From: Neolewinella persica DSM 23188
Lineage (GTDB): Bacteria > Bacteroidota > Bacteroidia > Chitinophagales > Saprospiraceae
DNA length: 64,000 bases
Assembly (NCBI RefSeq): GCF_000373105.1
Contig: NZ_KB890419.1
Span: 92,307 to 156,306 of the forward strand
Direction: 5' to 3'
Shown one piece after another: positions 41,237-49,516 of the stretch; within the stretch, counting starts at the first letter, position 1; every line of letters starts with the position of its first letter. The notes under the pieces are model-generated. The model did not search any database. It was not told the origin of the DNA and saw nothing but the letters and a program-made list of their open reading frames with translations. The translations under genes were made by a program, and so were the position numbers.

Positions 41237-41674
41237 CTAATCTTTAAGCTTTATTTCAATTACGCCATTACCGCCCTGTAGCCCGTATCGATTCGTCTCG
41301 CTGGCAGTTTTCAGCACCTTAATCCGGGAAATTTCGTTGGGGTCGATGCTGTTATAGAGTTGGGCAAAGTTATTGCCAAGTATCGTTCCGTTGACCACAA
41401 ACAATGGGGTCGTATCAGATTGAGCACTACGGCTATCCCGGACCCGAATCATGGCGGTTGGACCGGAACCGCGTACTTGCATGCCAGCGATTTTCCGAAG
41501 ATAAGAGGTTAGATCTATGCCTGAAGCAGCATCTACATCCACGGAATTTACGTTGTTTTTCTCCGCAGCGGCCTCGTTTTCCAGGTTTTGAGCTAGGTTG
41601 GTGGCACTTTTTTGGGTCGTACAGCTGTTGAGCAAAAACATTGCTAACAGCAGGCAGAGTGAAAGTAGTCGCAT
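41237..41674 (-). CDS. Free-standing TonB plug-domain lipoprotein (copy 1)
   Basis: A 145-residue lipoprotein with lipobox MFLLNSC and the same plan as its neighbour: IDLTSYLRKIAGMQVRGSGP, then MIRVRDSRSAQSDTTPLFVV, NGTILGNNFAQLYNSIDPNE, ISRIKVLKTASETNRYGLQG and GNGVIEIKLKD. The two copies are clearly paralogous but well diverged, so the duplication is not recent. They form a two-gene operon, divergent from thrS 106 bp away. Confidence 0.8.
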   Translation of the reverse strand: MRLLSLCLLLAMFLLNSCTTQKSATNLAQNLENEAAAEKNNVNSVDVDAASGIDLTSYLRKIAGMQVRGSGPTAMIRVRDSRSAQSDTTPLFVVNGTILGNNFAQLYNSIDPNEISRIKVLKTASETNRYGLQGGNGVIEIKLKD

Positions 41675-41705
41675 GGTCCTTTTATTTTAAACTTAAAGAT
41701 ACGTC

Positions 41706-41733
41706 TTTGGCGGCTTCTCTTGAATTACCTTTG
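41706..41733 (+). promoter_or_regulatory. Candidate thrS promoter
   Basis: TTTG (41706-41709) and TACCTTTG (41726-41733); the 16-bp spacer is shorter than the usual 19. The thrS ATG is 47 bp downstream. Confidence 0.5.
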
Positions 41734-41780
41734 CAATCTTAAATCCGCCTTCGTCCGTAGGAAGGCACATAATTGTTCTA

Positions 41781-43703
41781 ATGATTAACATGAAATTTCC
41801 CGACGGTAACGTCCGTCAGTACCCCGCCGGCAGCACGGCCCTCGACATTGCTTCCAGCATCAGCGAAGGCCTGGCGAGAAATGTTTTCTCTGCTACCGTC
41901 AACGGTCAACTAACCGATCGAGATCTTCCCCTGAGCGAAGACGGGACCATCATTTTTCACACCTGGAACGATCAGGGCGGTAAGGAAACTTTTTGGCACT
42001 CTACCGCTCACCTGATGGCAGAGGCGCTAGAAGCCCTCTACCCTGGCATTAAATTTGGCTATGGACCCGCCGGCGAGAACGGCTTCTTCTACGATGTTGA
42101 GCCGCCAGAAGGCGTAGCTATCTCTACCGACGATTTCCCCGCCATTGAGGCTAAAATGCTCGAACTGGCCCGGGGTAAGAACGACTTTGTCCGGAAGGAA
42201 GTCAGTAAAGCTGATGCCATCGCCTACTTCACCGAAAAAGGTGATGAATACAAACTAGAACTTCTCGAAGATCTGGAAGACGGTACCATTACCTTCTACA
42301 CTCAGGGAGAATTTACCGACCTCTGCCGCGGCCCGCATATCCCGAATACGGGGGCGATCAAGGCCATAAAGCTGATGAAAGTTGGCGGCGCCTTCTGGCG
42401 TGGAGACGAAAACAACAAGCAACTCACCCGTATCTCCGGAATATCCTTTCCCAAAGCCAAAGAGCTCAAGGAATACCTGGAGATGCTGGAAGAAGCCAAG
42501 AAGCGTGACCACCGGAAACTCGGCAAGGAACTTGAGCTGTTTATGTTCAGCGAAAAGGTAGGTGCGGGTCTGCCGATGTGGTTACCCAAAGGTACCCAGC
42601 TTCGCCAGCGACTGATCAATTACCTCACTACGCGCCAGGAGGCTGCTGGTTACCAGCAGGTATCCACCCCGCACATCGGTAAAAAAGAGTTGTACGTAAC
42701 CAGTGGTCACTGGGACAAGTACGGCGAAGACAGCTTCCAGCCCATCAAGACGCCGCGCGAAGGCGAGGAATTCATGCTTAAACCCATGAACTGCCCGCAC
42801 CACTGCGAAATCTTCAAGTTTCGCCCGCGAAGCTACCGGGAACTGCCGATCCGCTTCTCCGAATTCGGAACCGTTTACCGCTACGAGCAAACCGGTGAAC
42901 TTCACGGCCTGAGCCGGGTCCGCGGATTTACGCAGGATGACGCACATATCTTCTGTACGCCCGAGCAGGTGAAGGGAGAATTCCTTGCTGTGGTCGATAT
43001 CGTACAGGAAGTACTCGGAATGATCGGCTTTGACGACGTTACCGCTCAGATATCCCTCCGTGACCCCGCCACTCCCGAAAAATACATCGGTAAGGACGAG
43101 AACTGGGAGATTGCCGAACAGTCCATCATCGATGCCTGCAAGGAAATTGATATGAAAACGGTGACCGCTTATGGCGAAGCGGCTTTCTATGGCCCGAAGC
43201 TTGACTTTATGGTCCGCGATGCCCTCGGTCGCCAGTGGCAACTGGGTACCGTGCAGGTAGATTATAACCTGCCCGAGCGTTTCGAACTTGAGTACATCGG
43301 TTCTGACAACGAAGCGCACCGCCCGGTGATGATCCACCGTGCCCCCTTCGGTAGTATGGAACGGTTTACGTCCATCCTCATCGAACATACCGCAGGTAAA
43401 TTCCCCCTCTGGCTGGCACCCGAGCAGTACGTCCTGCTTCCCATCAGCGAAAAATTCAACGACTACTGCGAGGACGTTATGAAGCAGCTGGCCGAACAAG
43501 ACATTCGCGGTGTGGTCGATGATCGTAACGAAACGATTGGCCGCAAGATCCGCGACAACGAAATGAAACGCATTCCCTTCCTGCTCATCGTTGGGGAGAA
43601 GGAAATGGAGGCTGGGGGCGTTGCACTCCGCATCCAGGGCGAAGGAGATAAGGGCACGATGTCCCTTGAAGAATTTACTACCTTTTTTAAGAGCCAACTC
43701 TAG
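41781..43703 (+). CDS. thrS: Threonyl-tRNA synthetase
   Basis: Charges tRNA-Thr. A 640-residue full-length enzyme with an N-terminal TGS domain ([20 protein letters not shown]), the editing domain with [20 protein letters not shown], and the class II core: [20 protein letters not shown] (motif 2 area [20 protein letters not shown]), [16 protein letters not shown], and motif 3 [18 protein letters not shown]. The C-terminal anticodon-binding domain is [20 protein letters not shown] onward. An ATG three codons inside is an alternative start. Confidence 0.98.
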   Translation: MINMKFPDGNVRQYPAGSTALDIASSISEGLARNVFSATVNGQLTDRDLPLSEDGTIIFHTWNDQGGKETFWHSTAHLMAEALEALYPGIKFGYGPAGENGFFYDVEPPEGVAISTDDFPAIEAKMLELARGKNDFVRKEVSKADAIAYFTEKGDEYKLELLEDLEDGTITFYTQGEFTDLCRGPHIPNTGAIKAIKLMKVGGAFWRGDENNKQLTRISGISFPKAKELKEYLEMLEEAKKRDHRKLGKELELFMFSEKVGAGLPMWLPKGTQLRQRLINYLTTRQEAAGYQQVSTPHIGKKELYVTSGHWDKYGEDSFQPIKTPREGEEFMLKPMNCPHHCEIFKFRPRSYRELPIRFSEFGTVYRYEQTGELHGLSRVRGFTQDDAHIFCTPEQVKGEFLAVVDIVQEVLGMIGFDDVTAQISLRDPATPEKYIGKDENWEIAEQSIIDACKEIDMKTVTAYGEAAFYGPKLDFMVRDALGRQWQLGTVQVDYNLPERFELEYIGSDNEAHRPVMIHRAPFGSMERFTSILIEHTAGKFPLWLAPEQYVLLPISEKFNDYCEDVMKQLAEQDIRGVVDDRNETIGRKIRDNEMKRIPFLLIVGEKEMEAGGVALRIQGEGDKGTMSLEEFTTFFKSQL

Positions 43704-43735
43704 GCTGTCTACATTACCATATCATGAAGTTCCGA

Positions 43736-43770
43736 GGGCACTTTCCAGCTGGAGAGTGCCCTTATTTATT
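43736..43770. terminator. Terminator after thrS
   Basis: GGGCACTTTCCAG/CTGGAGAGTGCCC, 13-bp stem with one G-T pair, followed by CTTATTTATT. It lies between thrS and a convergent esterase gene. Confidence 0.85.
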
Positions 43771-43776
43771 AAGGAA

Positions 43777-45228
43777 TTACTTCACTTTCTTCCCAGTAAA
43801 AGTAGGCCCCGGCGTCACGATCGTCATCCCGGTCACTTTACCGCCCTCCCGGTCGAAGGTCAATCGGGCATTTTTGCTGGATACGAAAAAGACATCTTTC
43901 TCCAGCGGTACAATGGATTCCCTCGCCGTTTCGGGGGCGAGGATCCAGAGTTTACCGTCTTCTAATTCAAGGTTGAAGGTGAGGCCGATGCTTAGGTCAT
44001 AGGCGCCGGTATAAGCACGGAGTTGCTTGTTAGTTACCTCGTAGCTAGGAACGTCCTCACCGACATCAACACCGAGCTCCTTCAGGGCTACTTTAGTGGA
44101 CAGGTTGGTTGGGGCTATCTTCAGGGCTTTTTGTAGACTGGTGATGGCGGCCTTTTCCTGTCCAGCGTTTTTTTGGTACTCTCCCAGTTGACGCCAGGCC
44201 CTTTCTGATTTTGGGTAAAGTTTTGTTGCCTTCTCTGCAAAGGGCAGCGCGCTTTCGGCATCGACGTTGTTAAACAGCCGTTCGGCGACGTTAAGTATAC
44301 GACCTTCTCCCCATTCCGGGACTACGCCAAATTGGCTGCTGACCTTCTCCTCGTAATCAGCAAGGCTCAGTCGCCCCGCTCTGAAGTCATCCATTTTGTT
44401 GTTCAGGTCGTAGTCTGAGAAAATAAATTCCAGGCCTTTGTAGGTACTCCTGAAAGGAATGGTGCCGTGGGTTTCTTTCTCCATGCGGTTGAAGTGCCAC
44501 TTCAGGCCTTGGGGCCCTTTTTCCTCCAGTAATGCCGACAGTTTCCAGGCACCACCCACCATCGTTCCACTTTCATTGCCCATAGTCATGTACAAATGAC
44601 CTTTCAATTCATCCTGCTCCTTGAAAAAGGCATCGGATTGGTTAAGGACCAGGTCCTGATCGTCCCACCAAAGACTGGGGCTGATAGCGATGTAGCTGTC
44701 GAAAATACCGGGGTGGTGTAGCAGGGTATGCGTGGCGAATAAGCCGCCGAAGGAATGACCGATCAGCAGTTTATAGTCCGTGGCCCGAAAGTTCTCTGCC
44801 AGGTAGGGCATGACCTCGCCGGTGATGAAGCGCAGCATGTTATCTGCCCCACCAGCGGTGGGGAATTCGTCTTTTCGGGCGGTTGTTGGGGGCGTCAGGT
44901 CCCGCGTGCGATCGCCGGTATTTGGGATGCCTACGACGATCATTTCGGGAATTCGTCCCTGATTAGCAAGGAAACTGACACTGGCGGTGGTATGGTGGAA
45001 ATTGTGGCCACCATCCAGTAAATAGATGACCGGGTAGGCTTTTTTACTACCCTCGTATCCTTTCGGGAGGTAGATGTGCAAGGGGCGGTCCTCGTCCAGT
45101 ATGTCGGAATGGATCTGGTAGGTTTTACCGATTTCAATGGCTTTGCCTTCAGGGTCGTTTTCTGGCTGGGCGGAAAGGTTCAGGAAGGAAAATAGCAGGC
45201 AGGCGGATAGGAGGTAACGAAGTCTCAT
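43777..45228 (-). CDS. Exported esterase-D-family hydrolase with C-terminal TPR region
   Basis: A 483-residue protein. Signal peptide MRLRYLLSACLLFSFLNLSA. An alpha/beta-hydrolase domain (~35-280) of the IroE/BesA/esterase D type has YPVIYLLDGGHNFHHTTASV and the nucleophile Ser159 in LLIGHSFGGLFATHTLL. The putative His is in EKETHGTIPFRSTYKGLEF. TPR-like helices follow (RAWRQLGEYQKNAGQEKAAI), then a small beta domain (~400-483). Possible substrates are siderophores or polysaccharide esters. It is transcribed alone. Confidence 0.85.
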   Translation of the reverse strand: MRLRYLLSACLLFSFLNLSAQPENDPEGKAIEIGKTYQIHSDILDEDRPLHIYLPKGYEGSKKAYPVIYLLDGGHNFHHTTASVSFLANQGRIPEMIVVGIPNTGDRTRDLTPPTTARKDEFPTAGGADNMLRFITGEVMPYLAENFRATDYKLLIGHSFGGLFATHTLLHHPGIFDSYIAISPSLWWDDQDLVLNQSDAFFKEQDELKGHLYMTMGNESGTMVGGAWKLSALLEEKGPQGLKWHFNRMEKETHGTIPFRSTYKGLEFIFSDYDLNNKMDDFRAGRLSLADYEEKVSSQFGVVPEWGEGRILNVAERLFNNVDAESALPFAEKATKLYPKSERAWRQLGEYQKNAGQEKAAITSLQKALKIAPTNLSTKVALKELGVDVGEDVPSYEVTNKQLRAYTGAYDLSIGLTFNLELEDGKLWILAPETARESIVPLEKDVFFVSSKNARLTFDREGGKVTGMTIVTPGPTFTGKKVK

Positions 45229-45317
45229 ATGGGGTCGTTTTGGCTAGTCAATGGAAACCTAAGATAGGGGAGTATGCTTAGGAAAGACGACGGTATTGGG
45301 GAGGCGTTGCATTAGGG

Positions 45318-45334
45318 GGCGCGGCCGCAGGTGC
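45318..45334 (+). repeat. Dispersed 17-bp motif, copy 9
   Basis: GGCGCGGCCGCAGGTGC, intergenic, 90 bp upstream of the esterase start. Confidence 0.8.
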
Positions 45335-45374
45335 AGGGGAAGGTCATGCGGGAGCCCGCGTAGTTTCGGTTGCC

Positions 45375-45415
45375 CGGCCTTCAGGCCGTGATGGTTCCCC
45401 AGCCTTCAGGCTGGG
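45375..45415. terminator. Two adjacent hairpins
   Basis: CGGCCT-tc-AGGCCG (45375-45388) and CCCAGCCT-tc-AGGCTGGG (45398-45415), just past the end of the orphan gene at 45426-46088. Confidence 0.6.
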
Positions 45416-45425
45416 AAAGCCTTAT

Positions 45426-46088
45426 TCAATCATGCTTCTCCGGATTGCGCTCCACTTTTAGCGTATCTCCCGAACGATTACGATACACCCAAGTACCGAT
45501 CTTCAAAGGGTACTTTTTGCGAGGAACATATTCGTCATAAACCTCATAAGTGTCAGGGTTGACCGTAAGAACTGTGTCGACATAAGAACTGTCAATTTGC
45601 TGGTAAGCCCCTTCCTTCATTACGACTTTATCAAGTGTAAGTTCCATGTAGTGACCAGTCAACACGTCGTCAAGATAATAGGCAAAGACGACTTCTTTGT
45701 CTAGGTGATGCAAGCCACTGTGTACATTTATCCGCATTTCCAAGCCACTCTGTTCGCGAAATATGCCTTGACGTCTTCGGATGGTATGCCATGAGCCTCC
45801 GCCAAAAACAGACACCCGAACATCTGTATTCCCTCTGTCACATATCCCTTTAACCGTATCTCCCTGGTAACTGAATACTATTCTGTCTTCCTCCCGATGG
45901 TAAGCAATAGTGTCAGGATTCGCGACGTGAATAATGTAGTAGTTCAAACTATAAACACTCTGTAGGCAGTACCAATAATCTTCATTACCTGATTCAAATA
46001 GGGATTCGAGAAACTCATCCGTAATCTCCTGGCCATGCAACAGACCGCCAAAAAGAAAGCATACTAGAATGATGAAGGGCTTAGCCAT
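45426..46088 (-). CDS. Secreted protein of unknown function
   Basis: A 220-residue protein, not recognised. It has a signal peptide (MAKPFIILVCFLFGGLLHGQ), no membrane helix later, and a mixed beta-rich body with many charged and aromatic residues (YWYCLQSVYSLNYYIIHVAN; VFAYYLDDVLTGHYMELTLD). The C-terminal KYPLKIGTWVYRNRSGDTLK resembles the repeated KxGxWxYY-type motif of MORN-like toxin-antitoxin or cell-surface proteins, but only one copy is seen. Its AT content is higher than in its neighbours, which hints at recent acquisition. It is a single gene flanked by hairpins. Confidence 0.7.
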   Translation of the reverse strand: MAKPFIILVCFLFGGLLHGQEITDEFLESLFESGNEDYWYCLQSVYSLNYYIIHVANPDTIAYHREEDRIVFSYQGDTVKGICDRGNTDVRVSVFGGGSWHTIRRRQGIFREQSGLEMRINVHSGLHHLDKEVVFAYYLDDVLTGHYMELTLDKVVMKEGAYQQIDSSYVDTVLTVNPDTYEVYDEYVPRKKYPLKIGTWVYRNRSGDTLKVERNPEKHD

Positions 46089-46134
46089 ATAGGATTAACG
46101 CTGTACACCTTTCTACATTGCTCCATTTCTGGCC

Positions 46135-46989
46135 CTACAGCACCCGCGCCCCCGCCCCCCTGAACTTCCGAAACTGCCCCGGCGTACATCCCTTCAATCG
46201 CCCAAACTCCCGGTAAAAAAACGGCAAGGTGTCGTACCCGCAGTCGTACCCTACGTTGGCCACATTGGCGTCTGTCTCCAACAGCAACCGGCAGGCCATA
46301 TTAATGCGGTACTCGTTCAGGAAACGGAAAAACGGCCGGCCCATCGACTGGCTGAAGAACCGGGAAAAGGACTGTTCCGATAGGTTAACCTGGGCGGCAA
46401 CCTCCGCCAGGGTGATCTTCCGCTGGTAATGGCCGGTAACAAACTGCTGGATGCGTTGCAGCCGGTCGCCCGTCCGGCTGGAACCATCGTAGGAGAAGGC
46501 CCGATCCGCCAGTAAGCGAGGATCTTTAGCTCGTGTCAATTCGTCGAGTAACCGGACCAAAAGCAAATAAGCCTCCAGCGGCTCAGCATTGATGATCGCC
46601 GCCATCTGTTCGCTAACCTGCTGTGAAGTGCGTTCCGAAAAGCGTATACCCCGGTCAGCCGCAGTCATCATTTTTCTGATCGCCCTAAACTCTGGCTGCG
46701 CACCCGGAAACGATGCCCCCCACTGGATAACCAGAGAGTTGGCCGGTTCGTCTCCTGTAGACACATTGCGCCAGCAGTGCGGAAGATTTGCTCCAAGCAA
46801 TACCAGATCTCCTGGCTCGAAATCGCCCAGGTGATTACCCACGTAGCGAATACCGCTGCTACTTTTTATGTAGGTAAGTTCATACTCAGGGTGAAAGTGC
46901 CAGGGGGCATCAAAGCTCGCTTCCCGATACTCGAAAGCGACAAAGGATTGCTCGGGGGCAACGGTTATTTTTTCGAGGGAGGCTTTCAT
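46135..46989 (-). CDS. AraC-family regulator with N-terminal cupin
   Basis: A 284-residue soluble regulator. The N-terminal sensing domain (~1-140) has the cupin pattern APWHFHPEYELTYIKSSSGI and FEPGDLVLLGANLPHCWRN. The C-terminal AraC domain (~185-280) has ITLAEVAAQVNLSEQSFSRF and ANVGYDCGYDTLPFFYREFG. It is divergent from an alcohol dehydrogenase gene with 167 bp between, so control of that gene is likely. The last codons (FRGAGARVL) fall in a variant of the dispersed motif. Confidence 0.9.
   Translation of the reverse strand: MKASLEKITVAPEQSFVAFEYREASFDAPWHFHPEYELTYIKSSSGIRYVGNHLGDFEPGDLVLLGANLPHCWRNVSTGDEPANSLVIQWGASFPGAQPEFRAIRKMMTAADRGIRFSERTSQQVSEQMAAIINAEPLEAYLLLVRLLDELTRAKDPRLLADRAFSYDGSSRTGDRLQRIQQFVTGHYQRKITLAEVAAQVNLSEQSFSRFFSQSMGRPFFRFLNEYRINMACRLLLETDANVANVGYDCGYDTLPFFYREFGRLKGCTPGQFRKFRGAGARVL
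46140..46156 (-). repeat. Dispersed 17-bp motif, copy 10 (variant)
   Basis: GGCGGGGGCGCGGGTGC on the minus strand, covering the last sense codons of the AraC gene. Confidence 0.5.
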
Positions 46990-47021
46990 GTTAAACGAAA
47001 AGTAGTCTATTCGTTGCTAAA

Positions 47022-47110
47022 ATGAGATAAAATTGATCAGTTGATGACAAAATAGAGTGTAATTGTGCCAAAAGAGGATAATTTGAAGGTAAGGGATTCG
47101 GCTACCTTTG
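47022..47110 (+). promoter_or_regulatory. Promoter and possible AraC sites before the alcohol dehydrogenase gene
   Basis: -33 TTTG (47082-47085) and -7 TACCTTTG (47103-47110), spacer 17. Upstream lie two similar direct words, ATGAGATAAAAT (47022-47033) and ATGACAAAAT (47044-47053), placed as half-sites of an AraC-type activator would be. Confidence 0.5.
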
Positions 47111-47156
47111 GCCACCACACAGCATTCAATAATGCACTTGAGATAAAAACTAATAA

Positions 47157-48275
47157 ATGACCGCTCCCATAACCTGCCTGGCCGCCGTTGCCACGGGTAC
47201 CGGAAATTTCTCCATCGAAGAAGTGGTCGTCGCGCCACCGAAGGTGTACGAAGTCGTCGTCCGAATAAAGGCCGCAGGCCTTTGCCACACCGACCATGAT
47301 TCCCTGAGTTGGGGTAAACCCATCGTGATGGGCCACGAAGGGGCGGGGGAGGTCTTTGCGGTCGGCCCTGGCGTACCTGATTTTCGGGTTGGGGATAAAG
47401 TAATCCTCAACTGGGCTACCCCTTGCTACACTTGTTTCCAGTGCGAACGAGGGAACGAACACATCTGCGAACAAAACTCCCCGGTCGTTGCCGGAGGTAA
47501 CGGGTTCACCCCCGGCCACGCCCACCTGGAGGGTACGACCTGGGAGGGCCAGCCCATCGAACGGTCCTTTAACCTGGGCACGCTCGCGGAGTACGCCATT
47601 GTGAAAACTTCTGCCTTGGTCCGAATGACCGCAGAACTTCCCTTTGCTTCGGCAAGCATCGTTAGCTGTGGCGTGATGACGGGCGTTGGGTCAGTCATCA
47701 ACGTCATTGATGGTAAGGCGACGGACTCCGCCGCCGTTCTCGGCACCGGTGGGGTAGGGCTGAACGTGATCCAGGGGTTAAAGATCGCCGGCGTTGGCAA
47801 AATCATTGCCATAGACATTAACCCGGAAAGACTCCAGATGGCCCGGAAATTCGGCGCTACAGCTACCCTCCTGGCTGACCGTGCTGACGAAGGCTTGCTA
47901 CTGGCCGCCGCAGCCGTTAAAGAAATGACCGGCGGCCGGGGTGCGGATTATGCCTTCGAGTGTACCGCCATCCCCGCGCTGGGCGTTGCCCCCCTGGCCA
48001 TGATCCGCAACGCAGGCACCGCCGTTCAGGTAAGTGGCATCGAACAAGAGATTACCGTCGATATGACCCTGTTTGAATGGGATAAGATTTACCTTAACCC
48101 ACTCTACGGAAAATGTTCCCCCCGTAGAGACTTTCCCAGGCTGATGGATTGGTACGCCGACGGCTCGTTGCTGTTGGACGAGATGATTACCCGAACTTAT
48201 CCTTTGGCTGAACTTCAACAAGGCTTTGATGACATGCTGGCGGGGAGGAATGCTAAGGGGGTGGTGGTTTTTTAG
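47157..48275 (+). CDS. Zinc-dependent alcohol dehydrogenase (class III-like)
   Basis: A 372-residue MDR-family oxidoreductase. The catalytic zinc site is GLCHTDHDSL with GHEGAGEV. The structural zinc site is complete as CYTCFQCERGNEHIC. The Rossmann motif is GTGGVGLNVIQG, and substrate-domain residues follow. Likely reactions are alcohol, formaldehyde-adduct or related aldehyde interconversion with NAD. It is divergent from the AraC regulator at 46135-46989, its probable controller. It ends 12 bp before a repeat element. Confidence 0.93.
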   Translation: MTAPITCLAAVATGTGNFSIEEVVVAPPKVYEVVVRIKAAGLCHTDHDSLSWGKPIVMGHEGAGEVFAVGPGVPDFRVGDKVILNWATPCYTCFQCERGNEHICEQNSPVVAGGNGFTPGHAHLEGTTWEGQPIERSFNLGTLAEYAIVKTSALVRMTAELPFASASIVSCGVMTGVGSVINVIDGKATDSAAVLGTGGVGLNVIQGLKIAGVGKIIAIDINPERLQMARKFGATATLLADRADEGLLLAAAAVKEMTGGRGADYAFECTAIPALGVAPLAMIRNAGTAVQVSGIEQEITVDMTLFEWDKIYLNPLYGKCSPRRDFPRLMDWYADGSLLLDEMITRTYPLAELQQGFDDMLAGRNAKGVVVF

Positions 48276-48287
48276 ACTTCCCCAAAG

Positions 48288-48484
48288 TCGCCTCTCCCCC
48301 GGCCCCTCTCCCCGGGAGAGGGGGACCCAAGCATTAGTATTTTGAGGTGAAAAAGAGGTAGGTTAGAAGCCTTCAAGTATAAGCAAAGACTACCATTTAA
48401 GCTGCTTAAGCAGGTAAAGTAAGGCGGTAGCCGCAGCGTAAATTAGTTCCCCTCTCCGGGGGAGAGGGGCTAGGGGAGAGGCGA
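48288..48484. mobile_element. MITE-like element with ~36-bp inverted ends
   Basis: Left end TCGCCTCTCCCCCGGCCCCT (48288 onward, to 48324) and the reverse complement of 48449-48484 agree at about 34 of 36 positions. Each end contains its own hairpin (CCCCTCTCC/GGAGAGGGG). The 120-bp interior is AT-rich and has no gene. No target-site duplication is evident. Confidence 0.65.
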
Positions 48485-48519
48485 TTGCTTGAGGAGAAGT
48501 ACCATCATAAAATGTATCC

Positions 48520-49311
48520 ATGCCAAGATTCCGCACCACCGAATTATCCGACCCCCGTTTCGAAACGGATAACCTGCGCTTCCTGACGGTGAAAACACCC
48601 AATTTGAAAGGACGAGGGGACATCTGCGTCTTCGTGCCCGTAGGCGTAGTAGCAGAGAATTTACCGCTGGTCATATTGTTACACGGCGTATACGGTTCCT
48701 GTTGGTGTTGGGCGATGAAAGCGGGCGCGCACCGCACTGCCGCCCGCATGATCACTAACGGAGACATTCGGCCCTGCATCCTGGTGATGCCCTCCGACGG
48801 TCTGTGGGGAGATGGCTCAGGGTATCTTCCGCACAATGGTTACGACTTTGAGAAATGGATAGTCGAGGACGTAATCGATGCGGTTCGGGGAAACATCCCT
48901 CAGGCCAAAGCCTCGACGGAAACGTACATCTCCGGACTGTCGATGGGGGGCTACGGCGCCTTGCGGTTGGCGGCAGCCTATCCTGAAAAGTTCGCAGCAG
49001 CTTCCGGACACAGTTCCATCACCAATCTTGATGACTTGTCTAAGTTCGTTGAAGAAGATAAAATAGCCTACCTACAGGCGGATGACCACTGGGGAAATGT
49101 AATTAGCCTCCTTCTGAAAAACCGGGAAAACCTCCCGCCAATTCGCTTTGACTGTGGTTGGAAGGATGACCTGCTTGAAGCCAATCGACAACTGCACCGG
49201 CTGCTGACCGAAGCTGGTGTCCCACATCTGTACGAAGAATTTGATGGCGGGCACGAGTGGATCTATTGGGAGACGCATTTGGTGGATACGTTGCGCTTTT
49301 TTCTGGGGTAA
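48520..49311 (+). CDS. Esterase-family alpha/beta hydrolase
   Basis: A 263-residue cytoplasmic-looking hydrolase of the esterase D/tributyrin esterase type. It has LPLVILLHGVYGSCWCWAMK (oxyanion region), the nucleophile Ser141 in YISGLSMGGYGALRLA, Asp in IRFDCGWKDDLLEANRQLH, and His in FDGGHEWIYWETHL. No signal peptide is seen. Likely substrates are short acyl esters or S-formylglutathione-like adducts. The alcohol dehydrogenase upstream would fit the latter, but the MITE-like element separates them. Confidence 0.88.
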   Translation: MPRFRTTELSDPRFETDNLRFLTVKTPNLKGRGDICVFVPVGVVAENLPLVILLHGVYGSCWCWAMKAGAHRTAARMITNGDIRPCILVMPSDGLWGDGSGYLPHNGYDFEKWIVEDVIDAVRGNIPQAKASTETYISGLSMGGYGALRLAAAYPEKFAAASGHSSITNLDDLSKFVEEDKIAYLQADDHWGNVISLLLKNRENLPPIRFDCGWKDDLLEANRQLHRLLTEAGVPHLYEEFDGGHEWIYWETHLVDTLRFFLG

Positions 49312-49396
49312 AGGGGTGAATCACTGAGTTGGGGAGTCGCTGAGTGGCTGCCGCTTTTACCATTCACTTCGCTGCGCTCATTCGCCTAAGGTGAGC

Positions 49397-49490
49397 AAGC
49401 GAAGCGCGGCGAACGGTTCCTGCGGCAGCTACTCACCCATTCTCTAACTCACCAACTCACTAAGCGAAGCGCGGCGAACGGTTCCTGCGG
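49397..49490. repeat. Perfect 29-bp direct repeat pair
   Basis: Copies at 49397-49425 and 49462-49490, both beginning AAGCGAAGCGCGGCGAACGG and ending TTCCTGCGG. They sit in a gap (49312-49516) otherwise filled with words like ctcaccaactcact. Confidence 0.9.
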
Positions 49491-49516
49491 AGCAACTCAG
49501 TGACTCATCAACTCAC

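Noticed and set aside
42582..43697. 371-codon minus-strand frame opposite thrS
   Set aside because: Shadow of the highly conserved synthetase core.
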